Positions 34,601-43,495 of a stretch of DNA of 64,000 nt are shown here, in pieces. The stretch comes from Ignavibacteria bacterium (lineage in GTDB: Bacteria > Bacteroidota > Ignavibacteria > Kapaibacteriales > Kapaibacteriaceae), in contig CANMBE010000001.1 in NCBI GenBank assembly GCA_947495975.1, forward strand, positions 1-64,000. The letters run 5' to 3'. A program made the position numbers and the translations under genes. The notes below the pieces were generated by a model, which made no database searches, was not told the DNA's origin, and worked only from the letters and a program-made list of their open reading frames with translations. How positions within the stretch are numbered: position 1 is the stretch's first letter; each line of letters starts with the position of its first letter.

Positions 34601-35467
34601 CTATTTCTTTGTTGCGTCGGCCGACCAAAGAAGTTTATCGCGGAGCAGATCGTAGTACGTACTATCGGCACGCTTCACAAGTTTAACGAGATGCTCACTC
34701 TTACGAATAAGAATTGTTTCTCCCTTTCGCGCAGTGCCGAGAATTTTTCCATCTGCTACAACATGTGCCGCCGAATTCTCGCCCAACAACTCGCAACGGA
34801 TTTCACTTCCATCATTAACGATGAGAGGGCGAAGCGTAAGTGTGTGTGGTGCAATTGGAGTAATGCACAACGCATTTGCCGAAGGTGCAATGATTGGACC
34901 ACCAGCAGCGAGTGAGTAGGCCGTTGATCCCGTTGGTGTACAGATAATAACGCCATCAGCTCTGTAGTCAGCTACGTGATGCTCATTAACAAAGGCACGC
35001 ACGGCAATCATTTTTGCTTCTGAAGAGCGCTCAATCAAAACTTCATTCAACGCATAAGCAACTACACCGCTGAATTCTACCACGAGTGTTGTGCGATCTA
35101 CAATGCGGTAGTTGCCTTTGATCACATCCATAATTGCTTCATCGAGCTCCGTTACTGGGAACTCAGCGAGAAATCCCAGCTTGCCAACGTTAACACCCAT
35201 GATTGGAATGTCTGAGCCCATGAGTAAACGTGCCGTTGCCAAAAGCGTACCGTCACCACCAAACGTCATGACCATATCGGCATGCTTCTCAAATTCCTTA
35301 GCGGAGCGCACTTCGCATTTCGATGCAATTTCTGGACTAAGCGCTGCTTCAAGAATATGATCGATCATAACTTCCACACCTTCCTCGAACAGTCGAGTGA
35401 TAGCGTGTGTAGCCCACGTGATTGCATCTATACGGGCAGTGTATGCAAGGACTGCTATACGTCTCAT
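34601..35467 (-). CDS. nadK: NAD kinase
   Basis: It phosphorylates NAD to NADP. The protein has 288 residues with the diagnostic FGGDGTLLATARLL at about 73-86 and DYRADGVIICTPTGSTAYSLAAGGPI near 170-195 (nucleotide binding). IMGVNVGKLGFLAEFP lies between. The C-terminal beta domain ends HLVKLVKRADSTYYDLLRDKL. The start overlaps the DUF1844 stop by one base (TAATG). Confidence 0.96.
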   Translation of the reverse strand: MRRIAVLAYTARIDAITWATHAITRLFEEGVEVMIDHILEAALSPEIASKCEVRSAKEFEKHADMVMTFGGDGTLLATARLLMGSDIPIMGVNVGKLGFLAEFPVTELDEAIMDVIKGNYRIVDRTTLVVEFSGVVAYALNEVLIERSSEAKMIAVRAFVNEHHVADYRADGVIICTPTGSTAYSLAAGGPIIAPSANALCITPIAPHTLTLRPLIVNDGSEIRCELLGENSAAHVVADGKILGTARKGETILIRKSEHLVKLVKRADSTYYDLLRDKLLWSADATKK

Positions 35468-35745
35468 TACGCCAGCTCGCCTGAGGTGAAGGGGGCGTGT
35501 GGGTTGCCAAACTCATCCACAAAATTGAGTTTGAGAGTGCTCAATGTTTGATCCAAAAAGTGCGCTTCGTTTGGTTCGAGATTTCCCTTCGTCCTCTGCT
35601 GAAGCACGTCTAGCACATCTATAACATACCGGGCATGTTCGATGCTCTTGGTAATCTCATTCGTAGCAGGGTTGAGCATCTTCCCGAGGGCAACCATACC
35701 TTCGATCTGATACACTTGAATAATCGTTAGGAATGTGGGTTTCAT
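35467..35745 (-). CDS. DUF1844 small helical protein
   Basis: This is a 92-residue acidic helical protein. It follows the DUF1844 pattern: an N-terminal helix with EGMVALGKMLNP, a central ARYVIDVLDVLQQRTKGNLEPNE helix-turn and a C-terminal TLSTLKLNFVDEF helix. Its function is unknown. It overlaps pfkA upstream (ATGA) and nadK downstream (TAATG), so the three are tightly coupled. The position between glycolytic PFK and NAD kinase hints at a metabolic link, but that is inference. Confidence 0.8.
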   Translation of the reverse strand: MKPTFLTIIQVYQIEGMVALGKMLNPATNEITKSIEHARYVIDVLDVLQQRTKGNLEPNEAHFLDQTLSTLKLNFVDEFGNPHAPFTSGELA

Positions 35746-36701
35746 ACGAGGATGTATGCAAGGTCTGTGAGATACGATGGTACTGGTTTGCGTTCAACCC
35801 AGGTTTTTTCAAGCGGCACATGAGTGATCTGTCCTGACATTTCGCCAACCATGATGTCAGTCTTACCTTCGAGTAGCGCATCAATAGAGGCTGCCCCTAG
35901 GCGAGATGCAAGCACTCTATCGCGCACGGTTGGCGATCCACCTCTTTGGATGTGACCAAGAATGGAAATCTTTGATGAAACACCGTAGCGCTCTTCGAGT
36001 TTCTTACTGATACCCATGGCGCCCCCTAACTCATCGCCTTCGCCCACGATAACAACCGTACGCTTATCGAGTCCTTGCGTAAGGATGCGCTGATACAATT
36101 CATCGATATCAGTGAGCGTTTCAGGCACGGCAACGTATTCGGCACCACATGCAATGCCCACATCCATTGCGATAAATCCGGCGTGACGTCCCATTACTTC
36201 GATAAAGAAGAGTCTGCCATGTGAGTCTGCAGTATCGCGGATCTTGTCAATTGCCTGTGCGGCAGTATTGATTGCAGTATCATACCCAATGGTGAAGTCT
36301 GTACCCCACAGGTCATTATCAATGGTCCCGGGTGTGCCAACGATTGGAATGCCATGCTCTTGCCACATGCAATGTGCGCCATGGAATGTACCATCTCCTC
36401 CGCAAGCGATTATTCCATCTACGCCATGTTTGCGGATTTCGTGTGCGGCTTTGATTCGACCTTCAACTTCTTCGAATTCAGGACAGCGCGAGGTCTTGAG
36501 AACCGTGCCACCACGGTCAATAATATTCGCAGTCCTGAATCTGTCGAGCACCTCAAAGTGACCCAGGATCATTCCTGAGTAGCCACCAATGATTCCAATA
36601 ACCTCAACTCCGCGCTTCTCACCCGTACGTTCAATTGCACGGACGTGGGCGTTCATTCCGGGGGCGTCGCCACCACTTGTAAAGACTGCTATGCGTTTCA
36701 T
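35742..36701 (-). CDS. pfkA: ATP-dependent 6-phosphofructokinase
   Basis: It phosphorylates fructose 6-phosphate in glycolysis. The protein has 319 residues, the bacterial PfkA length. It carries TSGGDAPGMNA at 8-18, CGGDGTFHGA near 100 and GTPGTIDNDLWGTDFTIGYDTA near 122-143, plus EVMGRHAGFIA and GHIQRGGSPTVRDR. The Gly residues in GGDG and PGTIDND (rather than GGDD and PKTIDND) point to ATP, not pyrophosphate, as donor. A TATCTTCG box sits six bases upstream of the ATG with a TTG 22 bases further up. It heads the pfkA-DUF1844-nadK-permease-ade run. Confidence 0.95.
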   Translation of the reverse strand: MKRIAVFTSGGDAPGMNAHVRAIERTGEKRGVEVIGIIGGYSGMILGHFEVLDRFRTANIIDRGGTVLKTSRCPEFEEVEGRIKAAHEIRKHGVDGIIACGGDGTFHGAHCMWQEHGIPIVGTPGTIDNDLWGTDFTIGYDTAINTAAQAIDKIRDTADSHGRLFFIEVMGRHAGFIAMDVGIACGAEYVAVPETLTDIDELYQRILTQGLDKRTVVIVGEGDELGGAMGISKKLEERYGVSSKISILGHIQRGGSPTVRDRVLASRLGAASIDALLEGKTDIMVGEMSGQITHVPLEKTWVERKPVPSYLTDLAYILV

Positions 36702-36707
36702 GAGTAG

Positions 36708-36715
36708 CGAAGATA
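36708..36715 (-). promoter_or_regulatory. -7-like box (TATCTTCG) for the pfkA operon
   Basis: TATCTTCG on the minus strand lies six bases before the pfkA ATG. A TTG 22 nt further upstream could be the -33 element. Confidence 0.45.
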
Positions 36716-36749
36716 CGAGGAGGGTTCATAGCCACAGCAATCATGCAAT

Positions 36750-36765
36750 GTTACCGAAAGGTAAC
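36750..36765. repeat. Inverted repeat GTTACC-GAAA-GGTAAC between pfkA and the phosphate porin
   Basis: Six-base perfect arms flank GAAA. The GGTAAC half is repeated at 36802 as the first unit of the 11-bp-phased array. It could be a regulator half-site pair or a hairpin; direction is unknown. Confidence 0.4.
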
Positions 36766-36801
36766 GGAATCATGATGTACGGACGCGCTAGTTTTGCATT
36801 C

Positions 36802-36830
36802 GGTAACATTTCGCTAACAATTTCATAACA
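36802..36830 (+). promoter_or_regulatory. Candidate Pho box: three 7-bp direct repeats at 11-bp spacing
   Basis: GGTAACA, GCTAACA and CATAACA recur every 11 bp, separated by TTTC and ATTT. PhoB/PhoP boxes are likewise 7-bp (or TTAACA-type) repeats on an 11-bp period. The array ends 16 bp before the porin ATG and heads the porin-pst-phoU cluster. A TAGTTTTG -7 box at 36789-36796 lies just upstream of it. No phoB or phoR gene is in the window. Confidence 0.5.
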
Positions 36831-36846
36831 CTAGCAAGTTTATGCC

Positions 36847-38088
36847 ATGAAAATATCAGTCAGAAGCGCTGTAGCCATATTCTGTACAATCCTGGTTCTG
36901 ATGTCTGTTGAGGCTATGTCACAGGCCAGCACCATGTCTCATGGAAGCTTCGATTTTAATACTGACGGGGTGATTTTTCAGTCGGCAGACACCAATACGC
37001 GCGTTGTGATGCGGTTTCGCATGCAGAACTGGGCCATTTACACAACCAAGACGATGACTGATGAAGAGGACCTCGACCTTTCTGCAGGATCTACAGACCT
37101 TGTGGTGCGTCGCCTTCGGCTTCGATTTGGTGGCTCTCTTGTTGACCCCAGACTGACTTTCAACATCCAATTGTCGTTTACGCGGTCTGACATAGATTGG
37201 AACGACACCCAGTTTCCGAACATCATTCGAGACGCCATGATCTTTTGGAGCTTCAATAAGAACCTGCAGGTAGGGTTTGGCCAAACAAAACTTCCAGGCA
37301 ACAGGCAGCGTGTAATCTCATCGGCTGACCTAGAAATAGCAGATAGATCCATCGTGAATGGCGCATTTACACTTGACCGAGACTTTGGTTTTCAAGCCTT
37401 TTGGCGGCCTATTTCAGGAGATCAGATCGTAAATCTGCGGGCAGCGATATCGAGTGGTGACGGTCGCAACCAGCCCGTCATTAGCGGCGGTGGTCTTGCC
37501 TATACGGGTCGGATAGAATTCCTCCCCTTTGGTGCCTTCACCAATGGTGGCGACTATTTTGAAGGCGACCTCTCCCGAGAACAGAAGCCAAAGGTCAGTA
37601 TTGGTTTGTCCTATCAGCACAATGATCGCCACACAAAGACCCGTGGACAGCTAGGCAAACTACTGTTTCAGCCGCGCTCGGCAGACATTCTCTATGCAGA
37701 TGGGCTGTTGAAATACGATGGCTTTTCTTTGTACGGCGAATACGCCCAGCGTGCTTCACAGGACCCAATTACATATAAGGACACAACGAAGAAGGAATCT
37801 GCAGCAGTCTTTGTTGGAAACGGATATATGGTTCAGGCGTCGTACATTTTCCCATCAATGTGGAATGTAGCTGCACGCTACGCCGTTGTACATGCCGGAG
37901 ATCAGCTTGCTGGACTAGCTGATTACACCACAATGACGAATATTGCCGGTGTGGTTGGGTACTACATTAACAAGCATAGAATCAAGACAAATCTTGAGAT
38001 TGGCACCACTCGCACAACGCTCCACAACAGTAATGACGTAACGCAATTCACCTATTACAGCAGATTTAACATGGAACTCGGCATTTAA
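36847..38088 (+). CDS. Phosphate-selective porin O/P family outer-membrane protein
   Basis: The protein has 413 residues with a signal peptide to about 25 (LVLMSVEAMSQAS). The barrel is typical of the OprO/OprP family: an N-terminal FDFNTDGVIFQS strand, RRLRLRFGGSLVDPRLTFNIQLSF, DAMIFWSFNKNLQVGFGQTKLPGNRQR, and a C-terminal strand FTYYSRFNMELGI. It likely lets phosphate or polyphosphate cross the outer membrane. It lies 105 bp upstream of pstS on the same strand and downstream of the candidate Pho box, which together support phosphate-starvation induction. Confidence 0.88.
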   Translation: MKISVRSAVAIFCTILVLMSVEAMSQASTMSHGSFDFNTDGVIFQSADTNTRVVMRFRMQNWAIYTTKTMTDEEDLDLSAGSTDLVVRRLRLRFGGSLVDPRLTFNIQLSFTRSDIDWNDTQFPNIIRDAMIFWSFNKNLQVGFGQTKLPGNRQRVISSADLEIADRSIVNGAFTLDRDFGFQAFWRPISGDQIVNLRAAISSGDGRNQPVISGGGLAYTGRIEFLPFGAFTNGGDYFEGDLSREQKPKVSIGLSYQHNDRHTKTRGQLGKLLFQPRSADILYADGLLKYDGFSLYGEYAQRASQDPITYKDTTKKESAAVFVGNGYMVQASYIFPSMWNVAARYAVVHAGDQLAGLADYTTMTNIAGVVGYYINKHRIKTNLEIGTTRTTLHNSNDVTQFTYYSRFNMELGI

Positions 38089-38193
38089 ACTGAGATTACA
38101 AAAGCATAACACCACAATCTGAACCCCGGCTCGTCCGCACAGCTCTCGTAAATTGCTCGGCGTTCTGTTCACCCTCTTCGATTAAGGCAACAC

Positions 38194-39036
38194 ATGAAGT
38201 TTTTTCGTCTTATAGCTCCATACACTGCAACTTTCCTCCTCTTGACACTCGTTGCCCTGGCTATGCCTAAGCAGCGCGTTACGATTAAGGGTTCTGACAC
38301 GATGGTGATACTTGTTCAACGATGGTCGGAGTTATATCCTGACAAGAAAAACGTTGAATTCCAGGTTACTGGTGGTGGCTCGGGAACCGGAGTTGCAGCA
38401 CTCATCAATGGCACCACAGATATATGCTCATCATCTCGTCCAATTAAAAAAGATGAGGTTGCCCAACTCGAAAAGAAATTTGGGTATAAGGGGCTCGAAA
38501 TTCGCGTTGCCATGGATGGCCTCGCGATCTACGTACACAAGGACAACCCCGTTAAGCAGCTTTCGCTAGCGCAAATCAAGGACATTTTTACCGGAAAGTT
38601 CACAAACTGGAAAGACGTTGGCGGTTTAAACAAGCCTATCCTTCTCTATTCTAGAGAGAATAATTCCGGAACGTATGAGTTTTTTAAAGAGCACGTGCTG
38701 AATAAGCAAGATTTTGCTTCAAACACACAACACATGGCTGGAACCGCTGCACTGATTAATGCAGTTTCAAAAGATCCCAATAGCATCGGTTTTGGTGGAG
38801 CAGCATATGCAAAGAATGTAAAAGCAATTGCTGTTTCAAAAGATGGCTCAGGCAAGGGAGTTGTGCCTTCAGACAAAGCAATTCACAGTGGCGAGTATCC
38901 TATCTCGCGTTTTCTGTATTTCTATCTCAATCAAAAACCATCCGGCAACATCAAGAAATTCATCGATTGGGTGATTTCTCCGGCTGGACAAAAGGTTGTG
39001 ACTGAAGTAGGGTATTATCCAATCAGGCGCAAATAA
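38194..39036 (+). CDS. pstS: Phosphate ABC transporter, periplasmic binding protein
   Basis: The protein has 280 residues with an N-terminal signal (FLLLTLVALAMPKQ). The phosphate-binding motifs are visible: IKGSDTMVILVQRW (S/T ligands), TGGGSGTGVAAL near 70, TDICSSSRPIK near 85 and SRENNSGTYEFF near 150. It delivers phosphate to PstC/PstA. The pstC GTG start follows its TAA with no gap. The 105-bp gap upstream holds no clear second Pho box. Confidence 0.95.
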   Translation: MKFFRLIAPYTATFLLLTLVALAMPKQRVTIKGSDTMVILVQRWSELYPDKKNVEFQVTGGGSGTGVAALINGTTDICSSSRPIKKDEVAQLEKKFGYKGLEIRVAMDGLAIYVHKDNPVKQLSLAQIKDIFTGKFTNWKDVGGLNKPILLYSRENNSGTYEFFKEHVLNKQDFASNTQHMAGTAALINAVSKDPNSIGFGGAAYAKNVKAIAVSKDGSGKGVVPSDKAIHSGEYPISRFLYFYLNQKPSGNIKKFIDWVISPAGQKVVTEVGYYPIRRK

Positions 39037-40203
39037 GTGAGCAACCCGTTTCGTCGGGAACGAACACGACCAGGTGAATGGGTGGCCGAGACTTCCATTC
39101 GTCTTGTTGCATCAGCTTCGATCATTGTGATCTTTTTGATCTTCGTGTTCGTATTTCGAGAAGCGTCGTCTCTCTTCCAAACTGCTGATGTAGCGACAGT
39201 CCCCTCTCAAACGTCCGCATCAACTCCAGAATCAGAAATGGTTCCAGAGTCATATGGTGCAGATTCAGAAGAGCCAGTTCTTGCATCTGTAGAAACCGGT
39301 GAGCCCGGAGCGCCGGGTCAGTTTATTTACAAGCCAAAAAATTCCTCATATCCAGAAATCTACAACCCTGATACGGGGCTCCTTCCTGCGGATATAGACG
39401 CAGTGCTAAACACAACCGAAGTAGAAGACTCGCCAGAGCAAATTGAACTCGCACAAAATTTGACCAGTAATGTTTGGCAGCCAGTTGGCGAAGTGCCCAA
39501 GTTTGGCATTATTCCCTTACTTATTGGAACTGCCAAAACAACACTTATTGCCATCCTCATTGGCGCACCACTTGGCATCCTTGCGGCACTCTACGTTGCG
39601 TTCTTCGCCAAGAGATGGGTTCGCGAGTTTGTAAAACCAGGCATTGAGTTACTTGCCGGGTTCCCGTCTGTAGTTATTGGATTTTTCTGCCTCGTTACTG
39701 TGGCAACATTGATCCAGGATATTACTGGACTTCCATACCGGCTAAACGCGATAGTTGGTGGTATTGGTCTTTCACTTGCTGTTATACCGATTGTGTTTTC
39801 AATTGCAGAAGACGCTTTGAGTTCTGTTCCCAAGACTCTTCATGAAGCGTCGCTTGCTCTTGGTTCAACTGAGTGGCAAACTGCATACCGTGTGATGTTA
39901 CCTGCGGCTGCACCCGGGGTGTTTGCGGCTGTATTGCTCGGCATTGGCAGAGCGTTTGGTGAGACCATGATTGCCATCATGGCAACTGGCAATGCGCCCC
40001 TTTCATCATGGTCATCCTTTGAACCTGCACGTACCGTAGCTGCAACAATTGGAAGTGAAATGGGGGAAGTAGTATGGGGCTCGCAACACTACGGTGTGCT
40101 CTTCTTCTTGGGAGTACTTTTATTTGTTGTCTCTTTTGGTCTTAACGCCATCACTGAGCTGTATGTAAAGAAGCGCCTCATCAAACGCTTCCAGGGTCAA
40201 TGA
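39037..40203 (+). CDS. pstC: Phosphate ABC transporter permease PstC with enlarged periplasmic loop
   Basis: The protein has 388 residues, compared with about 300-320 in typical PstC. TM1 (about 19-43) is followed by roughly 100 extra residues rich in Ser, Pro and Glu (PESEMVPESYGADSEEPVLA, YKPKNSSYPEIYNPDTG) before the conserved permease core starts at FGIIPLLIGTAKTTL. The EAA loop is EASLALGSTEWQTAYRVMLPAAAPG. The insert would lie in the periplasm, facing PstS. The GTG start abuts the pstS stop, so translation is probably coupled. Confidence 0.93.
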   Translation: MSNPFRRERTRPGEWVAETSIRLVASASIIVIFLIFVFVFREASSLFQTADVATVPSQTSASTPESEMVPESYGADSEEPVLASVETGEPGAPGQFIYKPKNSSYPEIYNPDTGLLPADIDAVLNTTEVEDSPEQIELAQNLTSNVWQPVGEVPKFGIIPLLIGTAKTTLIAILIGAPLGILAALYVAFFAKRWVREFVKPGIELLAGFPSVVIGFFCLVTVATLIQDITGLPYRLNAIVGGIGLSLAVIPIVFSIAEDALSSVPKTLHEASLALGSTEWQTAYRVMLPAAAPGVFAAVLLGIGRAFGETMIAIMATGNAPLSSWSSFEPARTVAATIGSEMGEVVWGSQHYGVLFFLGVLLFVVSFGLNAITELYVKKRLIKRFQGQ

Positions 40204-40204
40204 C

Positions 40205-41113
40205 ATGATAAACGATGTTGTCACAACAAGACCCCTGCCCAAACGATTGTTGGGATTTTTTGCTGTGCTGCTTGCAGCAACTGCTGCATTTGCAGTAATC
40301 GGGCTCATTCTTGGAATGGTTGGCACATTTGTTTTTAACGGTGGTGGTGGCATTACCTGGACGTTCCTGTCAGAGTTCCCACGCAATAGCAATACGGAAG
40401 GTGGCATTTGGCCTGCGCTAGCTGGAACTACCTTCCTTGTCTTGTTGATGACAATCCTTGGTGTGCCGATTGGTACAGCCACAGCTATCTACCTTTCTGA
40501 ATTTGCAAAGCAGGATTCGTGGTTTGCCCGAAGTGTACGATTTGCAGTGAACACTCTTGCAGGCGTGCCTTCCATAGTGTTTGGACTTTTTGGTGTAGGC
40601 TTCTTTGTTCAATTCATGGGAACAGGCATTGACGGTTTTCTTGGAACGTCCTCTTTTGGTGATGGATCGTTACTTTGGGCTTCGGCAACGCTTGCGGTGC
40701 TCACTCTTCCAGTTGTCATTGTTGCAGTAGAAGAATCATTTCGTGCCGTACCAAAGGATCTTCGCGAAGCTTCGCTTGCGTTAGGTGCTACACGGTGGCA
40801 GACAATTGTAAAAGTGGTGCTTCCAAACTCGCTCACAGGTATACTTACTGGGTCGATCTTAGCCGTTGGACGTGGTGCCGGAGAGGTTGCAGCCATCATC
40901 TTTGTGGGTGTAACGTATTCGTCGGAATCACTGCCGTCAGCAGTAACAGAAAAATTCATGCACCTTGGTTATCACCTGTTTGTACTCTCAACACAATCAC
41001 CTGACGTTGACAAAACACTTCCACTTCAATTTGCAACAACACTTGTCCTGCTTGGACTAACCTTTCTCTTGAACCTCACTGCTATCCTCATCCGTTCGCG
41101 CCTTCGCAAGTGA
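40205..41113 (+). CDS. pstA: Phosphate ABC transporter permease PstA
   Basis: The protein has 302 residues and six membrane segments. It carries the permease signature EASLALGATRWQTIVKVVLPNSLTG near 195-220 and AGVPSIVFGLFGVGFFVQ near 120. It pairs with PstC to form the inner-membrane channel. It begins one base after the pstC stop. Confidence 0.94.
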   Translation: MINDVVTTRPLPKRLLGFFAVLLAATAAFAVIGLILGMVGTFVFNGGGGITWTFLSEFPRNSNTEGGIWPALAGTTFLVLLMTILGVPIGTATAIYLSEFAKQDSWFARSVRFAVNTLAGVPSIVFGLFGVGFFVQFMGTGIDGFLGTSSFGDGSLLWASATLAVLTLPVVIVAVEESFRAVPKDLREASLALGATRWQTIVKVVLPNSLTGILTGSILAVGRGAGEVAAIIFVGVTYSSESLPSAVTEKFMHLGYHLFVLSTQSPDVDKTLPLQFATTLVLLGLTFLLNLTAILIRSRLRK

Positions 41114-41131
41114 TGAGAAGCCCCTTATAAA

Positions 41132-41899
41132 ATGGCCAAGGAATACCCCGTCAAAATCGAAGCGCACGACTTCAACTTCTACTACGGTGTGAAGCAGGCG
41201 CTCTATAACATTACACTTAGCATCCCTGAGCGTCGTGTAACTGCATTCATCGGTCCATCTGGTTGTGGGAAGTCTACCTTCCTGCGCTCAATAAACCGAA
41301 TGAATGATCTCATTGATGGAACACGCGTTGATGGGCATATGGTTGTTGACGGAACGGATGTCTACGACAAAGAGGTTGACGTTGTTAGGCTTCGCAGGCG
41401 TATCGGAATGGTGTTTCAAAAATCTATTCCGTTCCCAAAGTCAATCTTTGAGAACATCACCTATGGCCTTACCCTCAACGAAAAACTTTCAAAATCAGCA
41501 CTCGAAGAAGTTGTAGAATCAAGCCTCAGAAAATCTGCGTTGTGGGAAGAAGTGAAGGACCGACTTCATCATTCAGCGCTTGGACTTTCAGGCGGACAGC
41601 AGCAACGTCTGTGCATTGCGCGGGCTGTTGCTATCAACCCTGATATATTGCTCATGGATGAACCATGTTCTGCTCTTGATCCAATCTCTACTGGGAAGGT
41701 AGAGGAACTCATAGCAGAGCTAAAAGACACGTACACAATTGTGCTTGTAACGCATAACATGCAGCAGGCTGGACGTGTATCGGACCAGACAGGATTTTTC
41801 TTGATGGGCTCACTCATTGAGTTTGATCGAACAAGAACCATCTTTACCAGTCCATCAAAAAAAGAAACTGAAGATTACATTACCGGACGTTTTGGATAG
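41132..41899 (+). CDS. pstB: Phosphate ABC transporter ATP-binding protein
   Basis: The protein has 255 residues. Walker [10 protein letters not shown] is at about 41-49, ABC signature LSGGQQQRL near 150, Walker [14 protein letters not shown] near 170 and the H-loop LVTHNMQQA near 205. [12 protein letters not shown] near the start is typical of PstB. It energises phosphate import through PstCA. The short gap after pstA contains an AGCCCCTT word. Confidence 0.97.
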   Translation: MAKEYPVKIEAHDFNFYYGVKQALYNITLSIPERRVTAFIGPSGCGKSTFLRSINRMNDLIDGTRVDGHMVVDGTDVYDKEVDVVRLRRRIGMVFQKSIPFPKSIFENITYGLTLNEKLSKSALEEVVESSLRKSALWEEVKDRLHHSALGLSGGQQQRLCIARAVAINPDILLMDEPCSALDPISTGKVEELIAELKDTYTIVLVTHNMQQAGRVSDQTGFFLMGSLIEFDRTRTIFTSPSKKETEDYITGRFG

Positions 41900-41902
41900 A
41901 CC

Positions 41903-42598
41903 ATGAACCGCCCTTTTGAAGACGATCTCGACAAACTTCGCACGCGCCTTATTCGCATGGGTTCACTTGTTGAAGAACAAGTAGAATTTGCACTTCGCGC
42001 GCTGCGCGAAGGCAACCAAGAACTTGCACGCATCGTTGTTGAGCGAGATGATAAAGTAGACAAGCTCGATCTAAAGATCGACAAGCAATGTCAACGCATT
42101 TTTGCGCTCAACCAACCCGTTGCATCAGACCTGCGCCTTCTTTTGGCTGCACTTAAAATCAACAATGAGCTAGAGCGCATTGGTGACATGGCAACAAATG
42201 TTGCATCTGTCGTAATCGTAACGCCAAACGCAGTGCAGTTAGCGAATCAGATTGACCTGCATCGCATTGCAAGCGCTGCATACATGATGTTGAAGAGTAG
42301 CCTTGATGCCTTCATCAACAACGATCCCGATCTTGCCGCACATATCCTGCCTTCTGACAATACCGTAGACCAGTTGTACGAGATCCTGCGTGTTGATCTC
42401 ATTGAGGTCATGAAGGAAGACTCCCTCCTTGTTGAAGATGGTGCTGCTCTGCTCCTAGCTCTCTATGATCTGGAGCGTATGGCAGACCACGCTACGAATA
42501 TTGCAGAGAACGTGATATTCCTGACGCAGGCAAAACTTGTACGCCATCGCAGCGTTAATGAGGAGGGTATAGACCTCTTGGGAGATCTTAGCGAATGA
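41903..42598 (+). CDS. phoU: Phosphate signalling protein PhoU
   Basis: The protein has 231 residues and is all helical with two PhoU repeats. Metal-binding acid clusters of the family are seen as ELERIGDMATNVA near 90 and DLERMADHATNIAENVIF near 190. PhoU links Pst activity to the PhoR kinase and represses the Pho regulon when phosphate is plentiful. It lies three bases after pstB. Confidence 0.95.
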   Translation: MNRPFEDDLDKLRTRLIRMGSLVEEQVEFALRALREGNQELARIVVERDDKVDKLDLKIDKQCQRIFALNQPVASDLRLLLAALKINNELERIGDMATNVASVVIVTPNAVQLANQIDLHRIASAAYMMLKSSLDAFINNDPDLAAHILPSDNTVDQLYEILRVDLIEVMKEDSLLVEDGAALLLALYDLERMADHATNIAENVIFLTQAKLVRHRSVNEEGIDLLGDLSE

Positions 42599-42614
42599 GC
42601 TGGCTGTAATCTCG

Positions 42615-42622
42615 TATTTTCC
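42615..42622 (+). promoter_or_regulatory. -7-like box (TATTTTCC) for rfbA-nhaA
   Basis: TATTTTCC ends three bases before the rfbA ATG at 42626, in the 27-bp gap after phoU. Confidence 0.35.
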
Positions 42623-42625
42623 CAC

Positions 42626-43495
42626 ATGGAAACACGCGGTATCATCCTTGCAGGTGGCAGCGGGACACGGCTCTACCCCCTAACGGCAGCATTCTCTAAG
42701 CAGCTGCAGCCAGTTTATGACAAGCCCATGATTTTTTATCCCCTGTCCACTCTCATGATGGCAGGGATACGAGACGTGCTCATTATTTCTACACCAACTG
42801 ATACGCCTGTCTTTAAAAAGTTGTTGGGTGATGGCCAGCGCTATGGCATCACCATCTCATATGCCGTGCAAGATGAGCCCCGTGGCATTGCTGATGCATT
42901 TAGAGTTGCCAAAGATTTCATAGGGGGCTCACCGGTCTGCTTGATCTTGGGTGACAACATTTTTTACGGTAAGCTCAACTTTCTGCGAGACGCTATCAAG
43001 GCCAATACTGGCGCAACAATATTTGGCTATCAGGTACAAGATCCTCAGCGGTATGGGGTAGTAGAAATTGATGCACAAGGCAATGTTGTTTCGATTGAAG
43101 AGAAACCAACCTCGCCACGTTCTAGCCTGGCCATACCCGGACTTTACATTTACAATAGTGAAGTAGTTGAAATAGCCGCCTCGCTTGCACCAGGCGCGCG
43201 TGGTGAGTTAGAGATTACCGATGTACACCGAGTATATCATGAGCGCAGGACTCTAGAGGTGCAGATGTTAGGACGTGGCATTGCGTGGTTGGACACTGGT
43301 ACGCCAGAGAGTTTGCTTGATGCCAGCACCTTCATTCATGCGATTGAAAAACGTCAAGGCCTTAAGATTGGTTGCCTCGAAGAAGTTGCGCTGCACCAAG
43401 GGTTTTTAACGTCTGACGAGTATCGCGCCAGTGTTGCGTTACTTCCTTCATCGAGTTATAAGAACTATTGCGAGTCGCTGTATGAAGAGCGATGA
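42626..43495 (+). CDS. rfbA: Glucose-1-phosphate thymidylyltransferase
   Basis: It makes dTDP-glucose from glucose 1-phosphate and dTTP, the first step to dTDP-rhamnose and related sugars. The protein has 289 residues with GIILAGGSGTRLYPLT at 5-20, SKQLQPVYDKPMIFYPLSTLM, QDEPRGIADAF near 82, LGDNIFYG near 110 and DTGTPESLLDAS near 223. The other rfb genes are absent here. It overlaps nhaA as ATGA, an unusual pairing with no obvious shared function. Confidence 0.96.
   Translation: METRGIILAGGSGTRLYPLTAAFSKQLQPVYDKPMIFYPLSTLMMAGIRDVLIISTPTDTPVFKKLLGDGQRYGITISYAVQDEPRGIADAFRVAKDFIGGSPVCLILGDNIFYGKLNFLRDAIKANTGATIFGYQVQDPQRYGVVEIDAQGNVVSIEEKPTSPRSSLAIPGLYIYNSEVVEIAASLAPGARGELEITDVHRVYHERRTLEVQMLGRGIAWLDTGTPESLLDASTFIHAIEKRQGLKIGCLEEVALHQGFLTSDEYRASVALLPSSSYKNYCESLYEER

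Noticed and set aside
36750-36765. Rho-independent terminator from GTTACC-GAAA-GGTAAC
   Set aside because: The stem is short, there is no T tract on either strand, and it lies between divergent genes where no terminator is needed.
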